A model generated the notes under the pieces. That model saw nothing but the letters and a program-made list of their open reading frames with translations. It was not told the DNA's origin and did no database searches. A stretch of DNA of 59,018 nucleotides from Nocardia cyriacigeorgica NBRC 100375 (GTDB lineage Bacteria; Actinomycetota; Actinomycetes; Mycobacteriales; Mycobacteriaceae), in the NCBI RefSeq assembly GCF_000308555.1, contig NZ_BAFY01000068.1, forward strand, positions 1 to 59,018. Direction: 5' to 3'. This document shows, in pieces, positions 42,783-51,660 of the stretch (positions are counted from its first letter, which is position 1; each line of letters begins with the position of its first letter). Made by a program: the position numbers and the translations under genes.

Positions 42783-42798
42783 TCGTTCGGGTGAACGA
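42783..42798. promoter_or_regulatory. Inverted repeat upstream of the methyltransferase gene
   Basis: TCGTTC-gggt-GAACGA, 64 bp before the ATG of the methyltransferase. Perfect 6-bp arms. Could be an operator or a small 5' stem. Confidence 0.35.
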
Positions 42799-42861
42799 GC
42801 ACACAGGCCGTGACGCGCTCGGCGCGGGGCGAGCCGCGATCGTCGAGGCAGAGGGGTATCG

Positions 42862-43671
42862 ATGGACAGGCCGGCGTGGGCGCCCGAGGGCGTGGATATG
42901 CAGCAGGCGAGCCCGGCACGGATGTATGACGCCCTACTCGGCGGCTCGCACAATTTCGAGGTCGACCGGCGCGCGGCGGAGATGGGCACCGAACTGGTGC
43001 CCGATCTACCACGGCTGGCCTTGAGCAACCGGGCCTTCCTGCGCCGGGCGGCGCGCTATCTCGTGCAGGCCGGCGTCACCCAGTTCCTCGATATCGGCTC
43101 CGGCATCCCGACCGCCGGCAATGTGCACGAGATCGCCCAGGAGCTCGATCCGAGCAGCCGGGTGCTCTACGTCGACATCGATCCGGTCGCCGTCGCCCAC
43201 TCCCGGGCCATCCTCGGTGACGCCGAGCAGGCCGCGGCCATCGAAGGCGATCTGCGCAAACCCGCCGACCTGCTGGCCGCCGTGCGCGAGCACGGCCTCA
43301 TCGACTTCGATCGCCCGGTCGCGGTCCTGCTGGTCGCGGTGCTGCACCTGGTTGCCGACGCCGACGACCCGGCAGGCAAGGTCGCCGAACTGCGCGCCGC
43401 CGTCCCGGCGGGCAGCTACGTCGCGATCTCGCATCTGACCTCGGCGCTGCGCCCCGAAGACGCCGCCAGGCTCGGCGCCTCGGCCGCCAACGACAACCGG
43501 GTGGGCATCCACTTCCGCAGCCGCGAAGCCATCGAGGCTATGTTCGAAGGATGGGACCTGGTCGAGCCGGGTGTGGTGGAGCTGCCTGCCTGGCGGCCCG
43601 AATCCGAGCGCGATCACCACGAAGCACCCGGCCGCTCGCTCGGCTTGGCGGGGCTCGCGCGCAAGGGCTGA
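42862..43671 (+). CDS. SAM-dependent methyltransferase (DUF574/Methyltransf_19 family)
   Basis: 269 residues. The family start ASPARMYDALLGGSHNFEVDRRAAE is typical, followed by the SAM-binding strand and loop QFLDIGSGIPTAGNVHEIAQ (about 74-93), VLYVDIDPVAVAHSRAIL and the end FEGWDLVEPGVVELPAWRP. Such genes are abundant in Streptomyces and Nocardia; their methyl acceptors are mostly unknown. AGAGGGG lies 7 nt before the ATG at 42862. Only 36 bp separate it from the PAS-GGDEF gene that follows, so the two are probably one transcription unit. Confidence 0.9.
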   Translation: MDRPAWAPEGVDMQQASPARMYDALLGGSHNFEVDRRAAEMGTELVPDLPRLALSNRAFLRRAARYLVQAGVTQFLDIGSGIPTAGNVHEIAQELDPSSRVLYVDIDPVAVAHSRAILGDAEQAAAIEGDLRKPADLLAAVREHGLIDFDRPVAVLLVAVLHLVADADDPAGKVAELRAAVPAGSYVAISHLTSALRPEDAARLGASAANDNRVGIHFRSREAIEAMFEGWDLVEPGVVELPAWRPESERDHHEAPGRSLGLAGLARKG

Positions 43672-43707
43672 ACCAGAGCGGCAGGGGATGTGGCAGGGGG
43701 TGTGAGC

Positions 43708-44976
43708 GTGGGTGCCGGTGAGCTCGCGGTGGCGTGGGCCGATGCGCTCGACGGTGCGGTGGCGCCGACCCTCAACCGCGACCGGATCGAGGAACTGCTG
43801 GCCGAATTGGCCGGTCAACTCGTCGCCGCGCTGCGGGCACAGACCGAACCGGTCGCCGTGCGGGAGACGGCGGCGGCGCTGGTCGCCGCGAACTATCGCG
43901 ATCCGCAGGTGGTGGGGCGAACCATTCCGGTGATCTTCGGAGCGATGGCCGAGCACGCGGGCCGAATCGATGACGCCGCGGAAGCGGTGCGCGACCGTGC
44001 CGTGCTGGTCGCGGCCGAATTCGCCACCGGCTTCACCGCCGCATTGCGTTCGGCGGCGCTGACCGAACAGGAAGCGACCCTGGCCGCGGCGCTCGGGGCC
44101 GCGCGCACGGCCGAATCCCGGCGCGAACTGTCGGAGGCCCGCTTCGCCGCGGTGTTCGCCGACGCGTCGGTCGGCATCGGCACCGTCGACGTCAACGGGC
44201 GGGTGCTCGATGTGAACGCCGCACTGGCGGAGATGCTCGGGATCTCGGCGGAATCCATGCCGGGGCGCCCGGTAGCCGAGCTACTGGGTGAGGCCAATGT
44301 CGGGCAGGCCTACGACCAGATGAAAAACCTGCTGGCAGGCACCATCGACCGATTCCGGCTGGAAACCGATCACCTGCGCCGGGACGGCACCATCGCCTGC
44401 CTCGACCTGTCGATGTCGGCGGTTCGCGATCACACCGGGCGGGTGCGTTTCCTGATCGGCGTCGTCGTCGACGTCACCGACCGCAAAGTGCTGGCCGACC
44501 AACTCTGGTACGACGCCAACCACGACGGTCTCACCGGGCTGCCCAATCGCGGCCTGTTCTTCGACCGGCTCGCCTGCGCCATCCCGCCTGTCGGCGTCTG
44601 CTATCTGGACCTGGACGGGTTCAAGGAAGTCAACGACGAATGGGGGCACACCATCGGCGACAAGGTGCTGCGCGTGGTCGGTGAACGCCTCCAGGAGGGG
44701 GTGGCAGGGGTCGGCGGGCTCGCGGCGCGCATCGGCGGCGACGAATTCATCGTCATGGTCGAACAGTGCACCGGCGAAGACCAGCTCACCGCGTTGCGCG
44801 AGGATCTGCTCGCCTCGTTGACCCGACCGATGATGATCGAGCACCGGCCCATCACCATCGGCGCCAGCATCGGCACCGTCTACCTCGAAGAGCCGCCGGC
44901 GGCCGTGGACGAAACCATGCACGCGGCCGACACCGCCATGTACCGCAACAAGCCGTCACGGACGCGGGCGCAGTAG
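43708..44976 (+). CDS. PAS-GGDEF diguanylate cyclase
   Basis: 422 residues from GTG 43708, chosen for its AGGGGG at 7-nt spacing; GTGs at 43690 and 43702 are possible. An N-terminal helical domain of unknown type (about 1-125), a PAS domain (about 137-250, FAAVFADASVGIGTVDVNGRVL) and a GGDEF domain (about 265-420) with DANHDGLTGLPNRGLFFDRL and ARIGGDEFIVMV. The active-site GGDEF is intact, so it should make c-di-GMP. The RxxD inhibitory I-site is missing (the equivalent four residues are GVGG). No EAL domain follows. The methyltransferase upstream is likely co-transcribed. Confidence 0.9.
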   Translation: MGAGELAVAWADALDGAVAPTLNRDRIEELLAELAGQLVAALRAQTEPVAVRETAAALVAANYRDPQVVGRTIPVIFGAMAEHAGRIDDAAEAVRDRAVLVAAEFATGFTAALRSAALTEQEATLAAALGAARTAESRRELSEARFAAVFADASVGIGTVDVNGRVLDVNAALAEMLGISAESMPGRPVAELLGEANVGQAYDQMKNLLAGTIDRFRLETDHLRRDGTIACLDLSMSAVRDHTGRVRFLIGVVVDVTDRKVLADQLWYDANHDGLTGLPNRGLFFDRLACAIPPVGVCYLDLDGFKEVNDEWGHTIGDKVLRVVGERLQEGVAGVGGLAARIGGDEFIVMVEQCTGEDQLTALREDLLASLTRPMMIEHRPITIGASIGTVYLEEPPAAVDETMHAADTAMYRNKPSRTRAQ

Positions 44977-45032
44977 CCGAGTGGTACGGCACGGCAGGCC
45001 TGGGCGGGTCGGGCACGGGCATGCACGGACGG

Positions 45033-45734
45033 TCAGGGCACGGTGTGCACGTAGAGCAGGGCGATGGTGGCCAGCGTCATCGCGGGCGTGAGCAGCCAGG
45101 TCTCGATCTTGTTGCCGGTACGGGAGATCAGCGGGATGCCGGCGCGCGTGCCCAGCGGCCACAGCAGTGGGCAGCCCTTATCGGTGAGGCAGTCGCCGAG
45201 GATGTGGATCAGCACGCCGAGCCCGATCGCGAACGGCAACCACGGCGGGACGTCGGGCAGCCAGCGCGCCATGAGCAGAGTGCCGCCGCCGGCCAGGAGA
45301 ACGCATGGGCCATAGGCCTTCAGCGAATCACCGGACGGGCACAGATGCAGGGCGCGCGCGCCGAGCGCCAGCATGAAGAAGATCAGCCCGAAGGTGAAGT
45401 ACTTGCCCCACACATGCTGCCCGGCCCAGGTCGCCCAGCCGGCCAGCAGCACGAACAGGAGACTGTGCGTGCCGTGCCGATGTCCGCCCGACACCGCGGA
45501 AACGCCCTGTGACAGCAGGTGACTCACCGGGCCGAGGGAATGGGAGATGGTGCCCTTCGGATGGTCGATATCGGGCAGCAACGCCGCGCCCGCGGTGATG
45601 ATGGTGCCGAGCACCAGCTCCATCGCACTCACCCGCACCGGGCCCTGCACCAATTCCAGGACGGCGACCGGTGCCGTGGTCGCCGCGGCCGCGAAGGCCA
45701 GCGCCCCGCTGGTGGCATGCGAGTGCCCGAGCAT
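45033..45734 (-). CDS. Membrane-bound metal-dependent hydrolase (YdjM/DUF457 family)
   Basis: 233 residues with about five membrane segments. MLGHSHATSGALAFAA (His 4, His 6), LLPDIDHPKGTISHSLGPVSHLL, GHRHGTHSLLFVLLAG and ILGDCLTDKGCPLLWP are the YdjM-type signatures; the His and Asp residues resemble a metal site inside the membrane. Reaction unknown. It is divergent from an SDR gene. Start ATG 45734. Confidence 0.85.
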   Translation of the reverse strand: MLGHSHATSGALAFAAAATTAPVAVLELVQGPVRVSAMELVLGTIITAGAALLPDIDHPKGTISHSLGPVSHLLSQGVSAVSGGHRHGTHSLLFVLLAGWATWAGQHVWGKYFTFGLIFFMLALGARALHLCPSGDSLKAYGPCVLLAGGGTLLMARWLPDVPPWLPFAIGLGVLIHILGDCLTDKGCPLLWPLGTRAGIPLISRTGNKIETWLLTPAMTLATIALLYVHTVP

Positions 45735-45833
45735 TCTGTGCTGTTCCCCCCAACCGGTGGACCGTCATGTGCCCGAACAACTTAACAACACCCGCCGACA
45801 AGCCGGTTTCCGCTTTCGCGGGCCGGCCACATC

Positions 45834-45851
45834 CGATACGTTCCTGTATCG
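45834..45851. promoter_or_regulatory. Inverted repeat before the SDR gene
   Basis: CGATAC-gttcct-GTATCG, 6-bp perfect arms, in the gap between the membrane hydrolase and the SDR gene, 54 bp before the SDR start. A TetR-like site is possible. Confidence 0.45.
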
Positions 45852-45905
45852 AACTGTGTAGAGGTGAGGGCGCTGGTGTCAGCGGAATCGAGGAGCGGGG
45901 CGAGC

Positions 45906-46709
45906 ATGACGAAAACCGCAGTGGTGACCGGCGCATCGTCGGGTATCGGGCGCGCGACCGCGCGACTGCTGGCCGAGCGTGGCTATCGGGTGATCGGCAC
46001 CAGCCGCAATCCGGACGCGATCGCCGAACACGATCGGATCACCGGCGTGGAGTATCGCGCACTCGACCTGACCGACCCCGAATCGATCGAAGCGTTCGGT
46101 GCCGACCTCGGCGCGGTCGATGTGCTGGTGAACAATGCGGGGGAGAGTCAGTCCGGACCGATCGAAGAGCTGCCACGGGACGCGATCGAGCGGCTGTTCC
46201 AGGTCAATGTTTTCGGCCAGGTGCGGCTGGCGCAGCTGGTGCTGCCCGGCATGCGGGCGCGCGGTGACGGGCGCATTATCATGGTGGGCTCGATGCTGGC
46301 GAGTTTCCCGCTGGCCTACCGGTCCTCGTATGTGGCGGCCAAGGCCGCGCTGAAGGGTTTCGCCGATGCGGCCCGGCTGGAGACCTCGCCGTTCGGGGTG
46401 TGGATCAGCACGGTCGAGCCCGGCTCGATCAGCACCGGTATCGGTGAGCGCCGCACCAAATACATCGGCGACGATTCGCCCTACCTGGCCGACTTCCACA
46501 CCATGATCGAACGGCTCGACCGCAACGAACGCGCGGGCATTCCGCCCGAACAGGTGGCGGCGCTGATCCTGCGCGCCATCGAAGCGGGCAAGCCGAAGCC
46601 GTTGTACGCCACCGGAAGCCGGGCGCCGCTGGTTTTCCTACTGCGTAGGCTGCTGCCGGCGACGGTGATCGAGAAGGTCGTCGCCCGATCGCACGGTCTA
46701 CGGCGCTGA
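45906..46709 (+). CDS. Short-chain dehydrogenase/reductase (SDR), classical type
   Basis: 267 residues. TGASSGIGRAT (about 9-19) binds NAD(P), NNAG at about 78-81 is the structural motif, and the catalytic Ser lies in GSML with YRSSYVAAK holding the active Tyr and Lys (about 150-155). An arginine after the first strand (GTSRNPDA) points to NADP preference. The tail (ATGSRAPLVFLLRRLLPATVIEKVV) has the membrane-associated hydrophobic stretch of many SDRs that act on lipids. ATG 45906. Overlaps the convergent MFS gene by 12 bp. Substrate unknown. Confidence 0.9.
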   Translation: MTKTAVVTGASSGIGRATARLLAERGYRVIGTSRNPDAIAEHDRITGVEYRALDLTDPESIEAFGADLGAVDVLVNNAGESQSGPIEELPRDAIERLFQVNVFGQVRLAQLVLPGMRARGDGRIIMVGSMLASFPLAYRSSYVAAKAALKGFADAARLETSPFGVWISTVEPGSISTGIGERRTKYIGDDSPYLADFHTMIERLDRNERAGIPPEQVAALILRAIEAGKPKPLYATGSRAPLVFLLRRLLPATVIEKVVARSHGLRR

Positions 46710-48032
46710 GCTCGCGGTCGGCCGCTGAGTTCCCCGAGCGTGCCGAGCACGAACGCTGCTGGTGACCAGAAGAAAGACCAACGCCACCACGGCAATCGAC
46801 GCACCGAGTCCGAAAATCGCGCCGTCGCGCGCCGCTACCACCGCGCCGCCGAGCACCGTGCCGAGTCCGATTCCCGCATAGATGCCGGACGCGTTCAGCG
46901 ACACGACCAGCGGCGCTTCGCCGGGTGCGGCGTCGATCAAACGATGCTGTTGAGCCGGAGTCTGGCACCAGGTACCCGCGCCCCACAGCAGCACCAGCAC
47001 CCCGACGAGTCCGGGGGAGCGCAGGCCCGACACCGCGATCCACATCAGCGCCGCCAGCCCGATGGCCATGCCTGCGTACCCGATCGCCAGTACTCGCGTC
47101 GGTCCCCAGCGATCGGTGGCGTAGCCCGAGGCGAGGTTGCCCGCTACCGCACCGGCGCCGTACAGGAAAAGCATCAGCGTCACCGCGTGCTCCCGGACGC
47201 CGACGCTCGCCAGCGCGGGCACGGTGTACGCGTAGGCGACGTAACCGGCGGCCATCCCGATCGCCGTCAACGGAAGGATCGCCGCGACCGCCGGTTTCGC
47301 CAGCACCGCCAGCCGCGTCCGCACCGGCACCCGCGGGTTCCCCGGCAGCGAAGGAAGCAGCCGCGACAACCAGATCGCCACCAGCAGGCAGAGCGCCGCG
47401 ACGATGCCCAGCGCCGCCCGCCAATCCAGCCACCGCACCGCTACGGTGCCCAACGGCACCCCGAGCGCGGTGGCGACCGTCAATCCGCCCACGACGATCG
47501 CCAGCGCCCGCGCCCGCAGCTGCGGCCGAACCAACGCCGCGCTCACCGCACCGGCGTTCGGCGTGTACACTGCGGCCCCCAGCGCCGCCGCCACCCGGGC
47601 AGCCAGGAGCAACGCCATGGTCGGTGCCAGCGCCGACCCGAGATTCGCCACCGCGAGCACGATCAGCGCCGCCACCAGCAGTCCGCGTCGCGGAATCCGC
47701 GCCGTCAGCGTGGCCAGTACCGGAGCGGCCACCGCGTACGCGACCGCGAACACCGTGACCGACAACCCCGCTGTCGCTGTCGACACCGACAGCGATTCGG
47801 CCATATCCGGCAGAAACCCGGCGACTACGAAGGCATCGGTGCCGACGGCGAAGGTGCCGAGCCCGAGCATCCACACCGACCCGAGCCCACTCCCGTCGCG
47901 CCCGTCCGCCTCAGCTCTGCCGTCGCCGAGTCCACCCGTGCCCGGCTCGTTCAGGCTGGGCTTGCCGGTGACGATGCCGGGATCAGAATCCGCTCCAGCT
48001 TCGACATCCCCTCGTATCGGGATATTTCGCAT
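46698..48032 (-). CDS. MFS transporter, DHA1-type (AraJ/CmlR-like)
   Basis: 444 residues, twelve spans. GTFAVGTDAFVVAGFLPDMAESLSVS, LTARIPRRGLLVAALIVLAV and GVPLGTVAVRWLDWR are DHA1-family loops; such proteins export sugars, purines or drugs. A cytoplasmic N-terminal extension of about 45 residues (rich in Gly/Asp) is unusual. GAGGAG lies 7 nt before the ATG at 48032; a GTG at 48047 falls in that ribosome site and is rejected. It follows an Rrf2 regulator by 43 bp and is probably controlled by it. Confidence 0.88.
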   Translation of the reverse strand: MRNIPIRGDVEAGADSDPGIVTGKPSLNEPGTGGLGDGRAEADGRDGSGLGSVWMLGLGTFAVGTDAFVVAGFLPDMAESLSVSTATAGLSVTVFAVAYAVAAPVLATLTARIPRRGLLVAALIVLAVANLGSALAPTMALLLAARVAAALGAAVYTPNAGAVSAALVRPQLRARALAIVVGGLTVATALGVPLGTVAVRWLDWRAALGIVAALCLLVAIWLSRLLPSLPGNPRVPVRTRLAVLAKPAVAAILPLTAIGMAAGYVAYAYTVPALASVGVREHAVTLMLFLYGAGAVAGNLASGYATDRWGPTRVLAIGYAGMAIGLAALMWIAVSGLRSPGLVGVLVLLWGAGTWCQTPAQQHRLIDAAPGEAPLVVSLNASGIYAGIGLGTVLGGAVVAARDGAIFGLGASIAVVALVFLLVTSSVRARHARGTQRPTASSAP

Positions 48033-48075
48033 CCCTATTCTCCTCACCTGTGTGCCGCCACGAGGGCGGTGAAAT

Positions 48076-48552
48076 CTAGTTCATCTGCGCGTAAGTGCGC
48101 CGCGTCCACTCGGCGGTGCTCGCGGGCGTCTGGGCCATCAGGTCGGCGATGGTCGTCGCGGCGAGTTCGCGCCGCCAGGCCAGTTCGGCTTTGCGCATGG
48201 CGGTGGCTACGCCGCACGGGCGGGCGAAACGGGAGGCCGGTGCCGTGCTGCCCGCGCCGTCGCGGCGGATCTCGGTGCAGCGGAAGGCCTCGTCCGGTCC
48301 CTCGATCGCGCTCACCACATCCATCAGGGTGATCCGTTCGGGGCGGCGGGCGAGCTCGAATCCGCCACGGGCCCCGGGGATCGATGACAGGATCTGTGCG
48401 CGCACCAGATCTTGCAGCCGCTTCTTCAGGTACTGCTGCGGCAGGTCGAACCACTGCGCGAGCCGGGTGGTGGGGATCGGCCCCTGATCCTCGAGCCACG
48501 CAATGGTGAGGCAGCAGTGGATGCCCCATTCGACGCCTTCGCCCATCCGCAT
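48076..48552 (-). CDS. Rrf2-family transcriptional regulator
   Basis: 158 residues. Winged helix near the start (EWGIHCCLTIAWLEDQGPIPTTRLAQWFDLPQQYLKKRLQDLVRA, DNA-binding helix about 37-47) followed by SIPGARGGFELARRPERITLMDVVSAIEGPD, the family hallmark. The three spaced cysteines of the Fe-S proteins IscR/NsrR are not present in the C-terminal loop (two Cys about 20 apart), so an iron-sulfur cofactor is not expected. It heads an operon with the MFS gene. A TACATGTA palindrome lies 12 bp upstream. Confidence 0.88.
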   Translation of the reverse strand: MRMGEGVEWGIHCCLTIAWLEDQGPIPTTRLAQWFDLPQQYLKKRLQDLVRAQILSSIPGARGGFELARRPERITLMDVVSAIEGPDEAFRCTEIRRDGAGSTAPASRFARPCGVATAMRKAELAWRRELAATTIADLMAQTPASTAEWTRRTYAQMN

Positions 48553-48563
48553 GAAGGGGATAT

Positions 48564-48571
48564 TACATGTA
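48564..48571. promoter_or_regulatory. Short palindrome between rrf2 and DUF72 genes
   Basis: TACATGTA in an AT-rich patch of the divergent promoter. Candidate Rrf2 site; short, so weak evidence. Confidence 0.35.
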
Positions 48572-48611
48572 CCGATTAAGCCCTGTCGGGCAGGTGCGCT
48601 AGCGTCGGGGC

Positions 48612-49451
48612 ATGCGGCTTCATGTGGGCTGTGCGATGTGGCAGCATCCGCACTGGCAGCAGCGACGGCTGCCTGCGGGGCAGCGTTTGGGGTGGTACGC
48701 GGCCCGGTGCAACGCGGTCGAAGGCAACACCACCTTCTACGCCACCCCGTCCCGGCAGACCGTGCAGACCTGGGCCGCGCAGACCGGCCCGGACTTCCGC
48801 TTCGTCGCCAAGCTGCCCCGCACCGTCACCCACGACCGCCGGCTCCTCGGCGCCGATGCCGAACTGCGCGCCTTCCTCGACGCGATCGAACCGCTCGGCC
48901 CGCGCACCCATGCGCTGTGGATCCAGCTGCCGGGCTCGTTCGGCCCGACCGATCTCGGTGTGCTCGCCGGTTTCCTGCGTGGACTACCGGAGGGCTATCG
49001 CGTCGCGGTGGAGGTCCGCCACAGCGCCTTCTTCACCGACGAGGGCATCGCGCGGCAGCTGGAACGCGTGCTGGCCCGGGTCGACGCGGAATGGATACCG
49101 TTCGACACCACAACGCTGTTCGCCGCACCACCTGCCAGCGACGGTGAACGCGAGGCCTGGGGCAAGAAGCCACGCTTGCCCCGCCGGATGCGGGCCGTCA
49201 CCGAGTTCCCGATCGTGCGCTATCACGGCCGCGACGCGACCGAACCCACCGTGGCGGGGTGGCAGCCATGGGTCGCCACCGTCGCGCAATGGTTGCGGGA
49301 AGGCCGCTCGCCCACGGTGTTCCTGCACACCCCCGACAACGCCGCGGCCCCGGAGCTGGCTCGCCGCTTCCACGACGAGGTCCGCGCTCAGGTGCCGCGA
49401 CTGGAGCCGCTGCCGGAACCGGTCTCGACCGAACCGATGACCTTGTTCTGA
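48612..49451 (+). CDS. DUF72-family protein
   Basis: 279 residues. The N-terminal LHVGCAMWQHPHWQQ, NAVEGNTTFYATPSRQTVQTWAAQTGPDFRFVAKLPRTVTHD and RVAVEVRHSAFFTD are the DUF72 conserved blocks. The family has a TIM-barrel fold and no established reaction; nuclease or endoglycosidase roles have been proposed. ATG 48612. It is divergent from an Rrf2 regulator; no close partner. Confidence 0.9.
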   Translation: MRLHVGCAMWQHPHWQQRRLPAGQRLGWYAARCNAVEGNTTFYATPSRQTVQTWAAQTGPDFRFVAKLPRTVTHDRRLLGADAELRAFLDAIEPLGPRTHALWIQLPGSFGPTDLGVLAGFLRGLPEGYRVAVEVRHSAFFTDEGIARQLERVLARVDAEWIPFDTTTLFAAPPASDGEREAWGKKPRLPRRMRAVTEFPIVRYHGRDATEPTVAGWQPWVATVAQWLREGRSPTVFLHTPDNAAAPELARRFHDEVRAQVPRLEPLPEPVSTEPMTLF

Positions 49452-49485
49452 CCGCGCCGAGACCGCGGCGTTGTCTGGACCGCGG

Positions 49486-51069
49486 CTAGCTCGACCGCCC
49501 GCCTCGGAACGACAGCACATGCTCGCCGTAATCGGTGAGCGGACGCGACTCCACGGCCTGGCGAATACCGCTGGCCGGCAGCTGAGTCAGCTTGGCGAAC
49601 ATCGGCGTATTGCCGAACGCGGCTCGCACCTGCGTCTCCGAGGCGTAATCGGCGCCGTAATCGGCCAGCACCCCGAAGTTCAACGGCGCCAGCGGCGTAT
49701 CCAGCGGCGTCGGTTCGGCGGGGCGGCCGAGCGCGGCGTACTGGGTCGGTACGCCCTGCTCGTACCAGCACAATTCGTAGGACAGCTGCTCCACGGTGGT
49801 CACGCTGACCACCGGCCAGCGCTGCGACAGCCGCAGCGCGAGCGGATGCCTGCCGACCGGTGCGATCTCCCAGTTCAAACTCTGCACCGACACCCAGCTG
49901 CCCGACAGCCGTTCGATCAGCACCAGGTCGTCACCGAGGGTGGTCGCGGTGTTCAGCTCGGGATCCGGTGTGCTCCAATGCGTTCGGTCCACGCCCTGAA
50001 AAGCGGAGATGGCGACGGGCGCGGCGCCGTCGGCCGCGTAGGCGGCGATGACGGCGGCACGGATCTGCGCCACCGCGTCGGCCGACGAGCACCGCACCGC
50101 CAGCGCGCCGAACGAGGTGGCGATGTCCACCGGCTTGGACGGCGGATCGGGCATGGCGCCCGCGGCCAGCGGCTTCAAACCGACAAGCGCCAGGTTCCAG
50201 TTGATCTCCTCGATGGTGGAGAGATCGCCCGCGCTCTGATAGAGGATCTGCTGCTGGGTCAGCCGTCCTGCCCGTTCCAGGGTCGGACATTCCAGCTTCT
50301 TCAAGGCGCCGAGAGTCTTGCTGGTGAAACCGATCTCGCTGATCTTGGTCTCGCGCATGGTCGCCGTCATCGCCGGTGAGGTGAGCGCGGCGTAGCGCTC
50401 GCGGTACATGGCGACGGCCTGTTTACGTTGCCTGCCGACCATCAGGGTCCGCAGCAGGGTGTTCAAACTGGCGAGGTACTTGCTGGACTGATCGGGGTCG
50501 GCCGCGAACAGCCCGGCCCGGATCCGCACCGCCTCCTCGGTGGCCGCCACCGCTGCGCCGGGATCCAAACGGCACAGCCACACACCGCATTTCGACAAAC
50601 CGTCGGCGCAGACACCCGCGGCATTGGGATGGGTGGCGGCGACGTGGCGGTAGGCGTTGCAGGCGTCCCGGATGGTGGCGGTGGCCAGTTCGCGGTGCCC
50701 GATCGCGCGGGCGGCCTGTTCCAGGATGCGCAACGCGTCCTGGACCTGCCCGGCGAATTGAGCCGAGACATGGCCGTTGGTGAGCCAGCGCAACCGGATC
50801 AGGACCGCTTCCTGAGCGGGTTCGAGGGCGGCGGCGGAGCGGTCGCGCGCGGTGGGATCGTTCTTGGTGGCGGCCAGTGCCGTGGCCAGCTCGCACAGCG
50901 AGGTCGCCAATTGCAGTTCGGATTCGGCCGAACGGTCCATGGCGGCACGTCGATCCGTGGCCACCCGGCGCTCGATGGCGCTCAGATCCATCGCGATCCC
51001 AACTCCCGCATCACCTTCCGTATCCGGTCGCCTATCGGCCGGCTCGGGTGATCGGGCCGAGTCTGCCAC
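49486..51069 (-). CDS. Protein of unknown function with TPR-like N-terminal half
   Basis: Not recognised. 527 residues from GTG 51069 (weak GGA site) or 501 from ATG 50991. The first half is helical with TPR-like repeats: ALEPAQEAVLIRLRWLT, DACNAYRHVAATHP and AVAATEEAVRIRAGLFAADPDQSSKYLASLNTLL, similar to actinobacterial tetratricopeptide proteins. The second half (about 290-525) is beta-rich and contains AAPVAISAFQGVDRTHWSTP and LIERLSGSWVSVQSLNWEIAPV. No signal peptide. Convergent with the DUF72 gene and divergent from the Gly/Tyr-rich gene. Could be an adaptor or scaffold. Confidence 0.65.
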   Translation of the reverse strand: MADSARSPEPADRRPDTEGDAGVGIAMDLSAIERRVATDRRAAMDRSAESELQLATSLCELATALAATKNDPTARDRSAAALEPAQEAVLIRLRWLTNGHVSAQFAGQVQDALRILEQAARAIGHRELATATIRDACNAYRHVAATHPNAAGVCADGLSKCGVWLCRLDPGAAVAATEEAVRIRAGLFAADPDQSSKYLASLNTLLRTLMVGRQRKQAVAMYRERYAALTSPAMTATMRETKISEIGFTSKTLGALKKLECPTLERAGRLTQQQILYQSAGDLSTIEEINWNLALVGLKPLAAGAMPDPPSKPVDIATSFGALAVRCSSADAVAQIRAAVIAAYAADGAAPVAISAFQGVDRTHWSTPDPELNTATTLGDDLVLIERLSGSWVSVQSLNWEIAPVGRHPLALRLSQRWPVVSVTTVEQLSYELCWYEQGVPTQYAALGRPAEPTPLDTPLAPLNFGVLADYGADYASETQVRAAFGNTPMFAKLTQLPASGIRQAVESRPLTDYGEHVLSFRGGRSS

Positions 51070-51135
51070 AAATCCGAGGTGGGCAGCACCTGGTTGTCCT
51101 GGCCTCGAGAGGGAATGCGAAACCTATTGAACGTG

Positions 51136-51149
51136 CCGTTGTTTAACGG
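51136..51149. promoter_or_regulatory. Inverted repeat in the promoter of the Gly/Tyr-rich gene
   Basis: CCGTT-gttt-AACGG, followed by an AT-rich tacattaattga. It sits about 100 bp before the start and is a likely promoter or operator element. Confidence 0.4.
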
Positions 51150-51248
51150 TACATTAATTGACGATCAGCATCGCGCCTCCCGCTCTCCGCGGACCGCGAC
51201 CGGGCATCGCCGAGGACCGCGGCGATGCGATCCGAACCAGGAGTTCCG

Positions 51249-51599
51249 ATGAACCGAACCACTGTCCTCGCCCGCACCCGCCGCGGCCTCGCGCGCGCGG
51301 CCGCCGTCGCCGCGATCGCGCTCGGGCCCGCCGCTGTGATGGTCGCGCCCGCCGTCGCCGAGCCGCTCATCCTCGAACCGATCGAATCCGCCGAGCACAC
51401 CACGCCGGACGCGTCGGCCGACACGGTGTACTACGGCTATGGCTACGGCGGATACGGCGGTTACGGGTACGGCGGCTACGGCTACCCGGGTTACGGCGGG
51501 TACGGCGGCTATGGCTACGGCGGCTACAGCTACCCGAACTACGGTGGCTACTACCTGTGGCCGGTGATCGTGCTCCCGCCGACCGGAAGCGCCTACTGA
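51249..51599 (+). CDS. Small secreted Gly/Tyr-rich repeat protein
   Basis: 116 residues. A Sec-type signal peptide: basic start (TRRGLARA), hydrophobic run ([16 protein letters not shown]) and cleavage after PAVA at about 37. The mature part has a 20-residue acidic linker, then about 40 residues of [24 protein letters not shown] repeats, and a hydrophobic end ([16 protein letters not shown]). Every second or third residue is Tyr. It resembles adhesive, amyloid-like or silk-like repeats more than an enzyme. AGGAG lies 6 nt before the ATG at 51249. Its family is not recognised. Confidence 0.8.
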   Translation: MNRTTVLARTRRGLARAAAVAAIALGPAAVMVAPAVAEPLILEPIESAEHTTPDASADTVYYGYGYGGYGGYGYGGYGYPGYGGYGGYGYGGYSYPNYGGYYLWPVIVLPPTGSAY

Positions 51600-51660
51600 T
51601 ATCGCACCATGCCCGGCGATCGGCGTGGGTGACTGCCGTAACCGGGGCGGGGCGAGGATG

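Noticed and set aside
51425..51560. Repeated GGC-TAC units as a CRISPR or satellite
   Set aside because: They are in-frame codons for the Gly-Tyr repeats of a protein with signal peptide and ribosome site.
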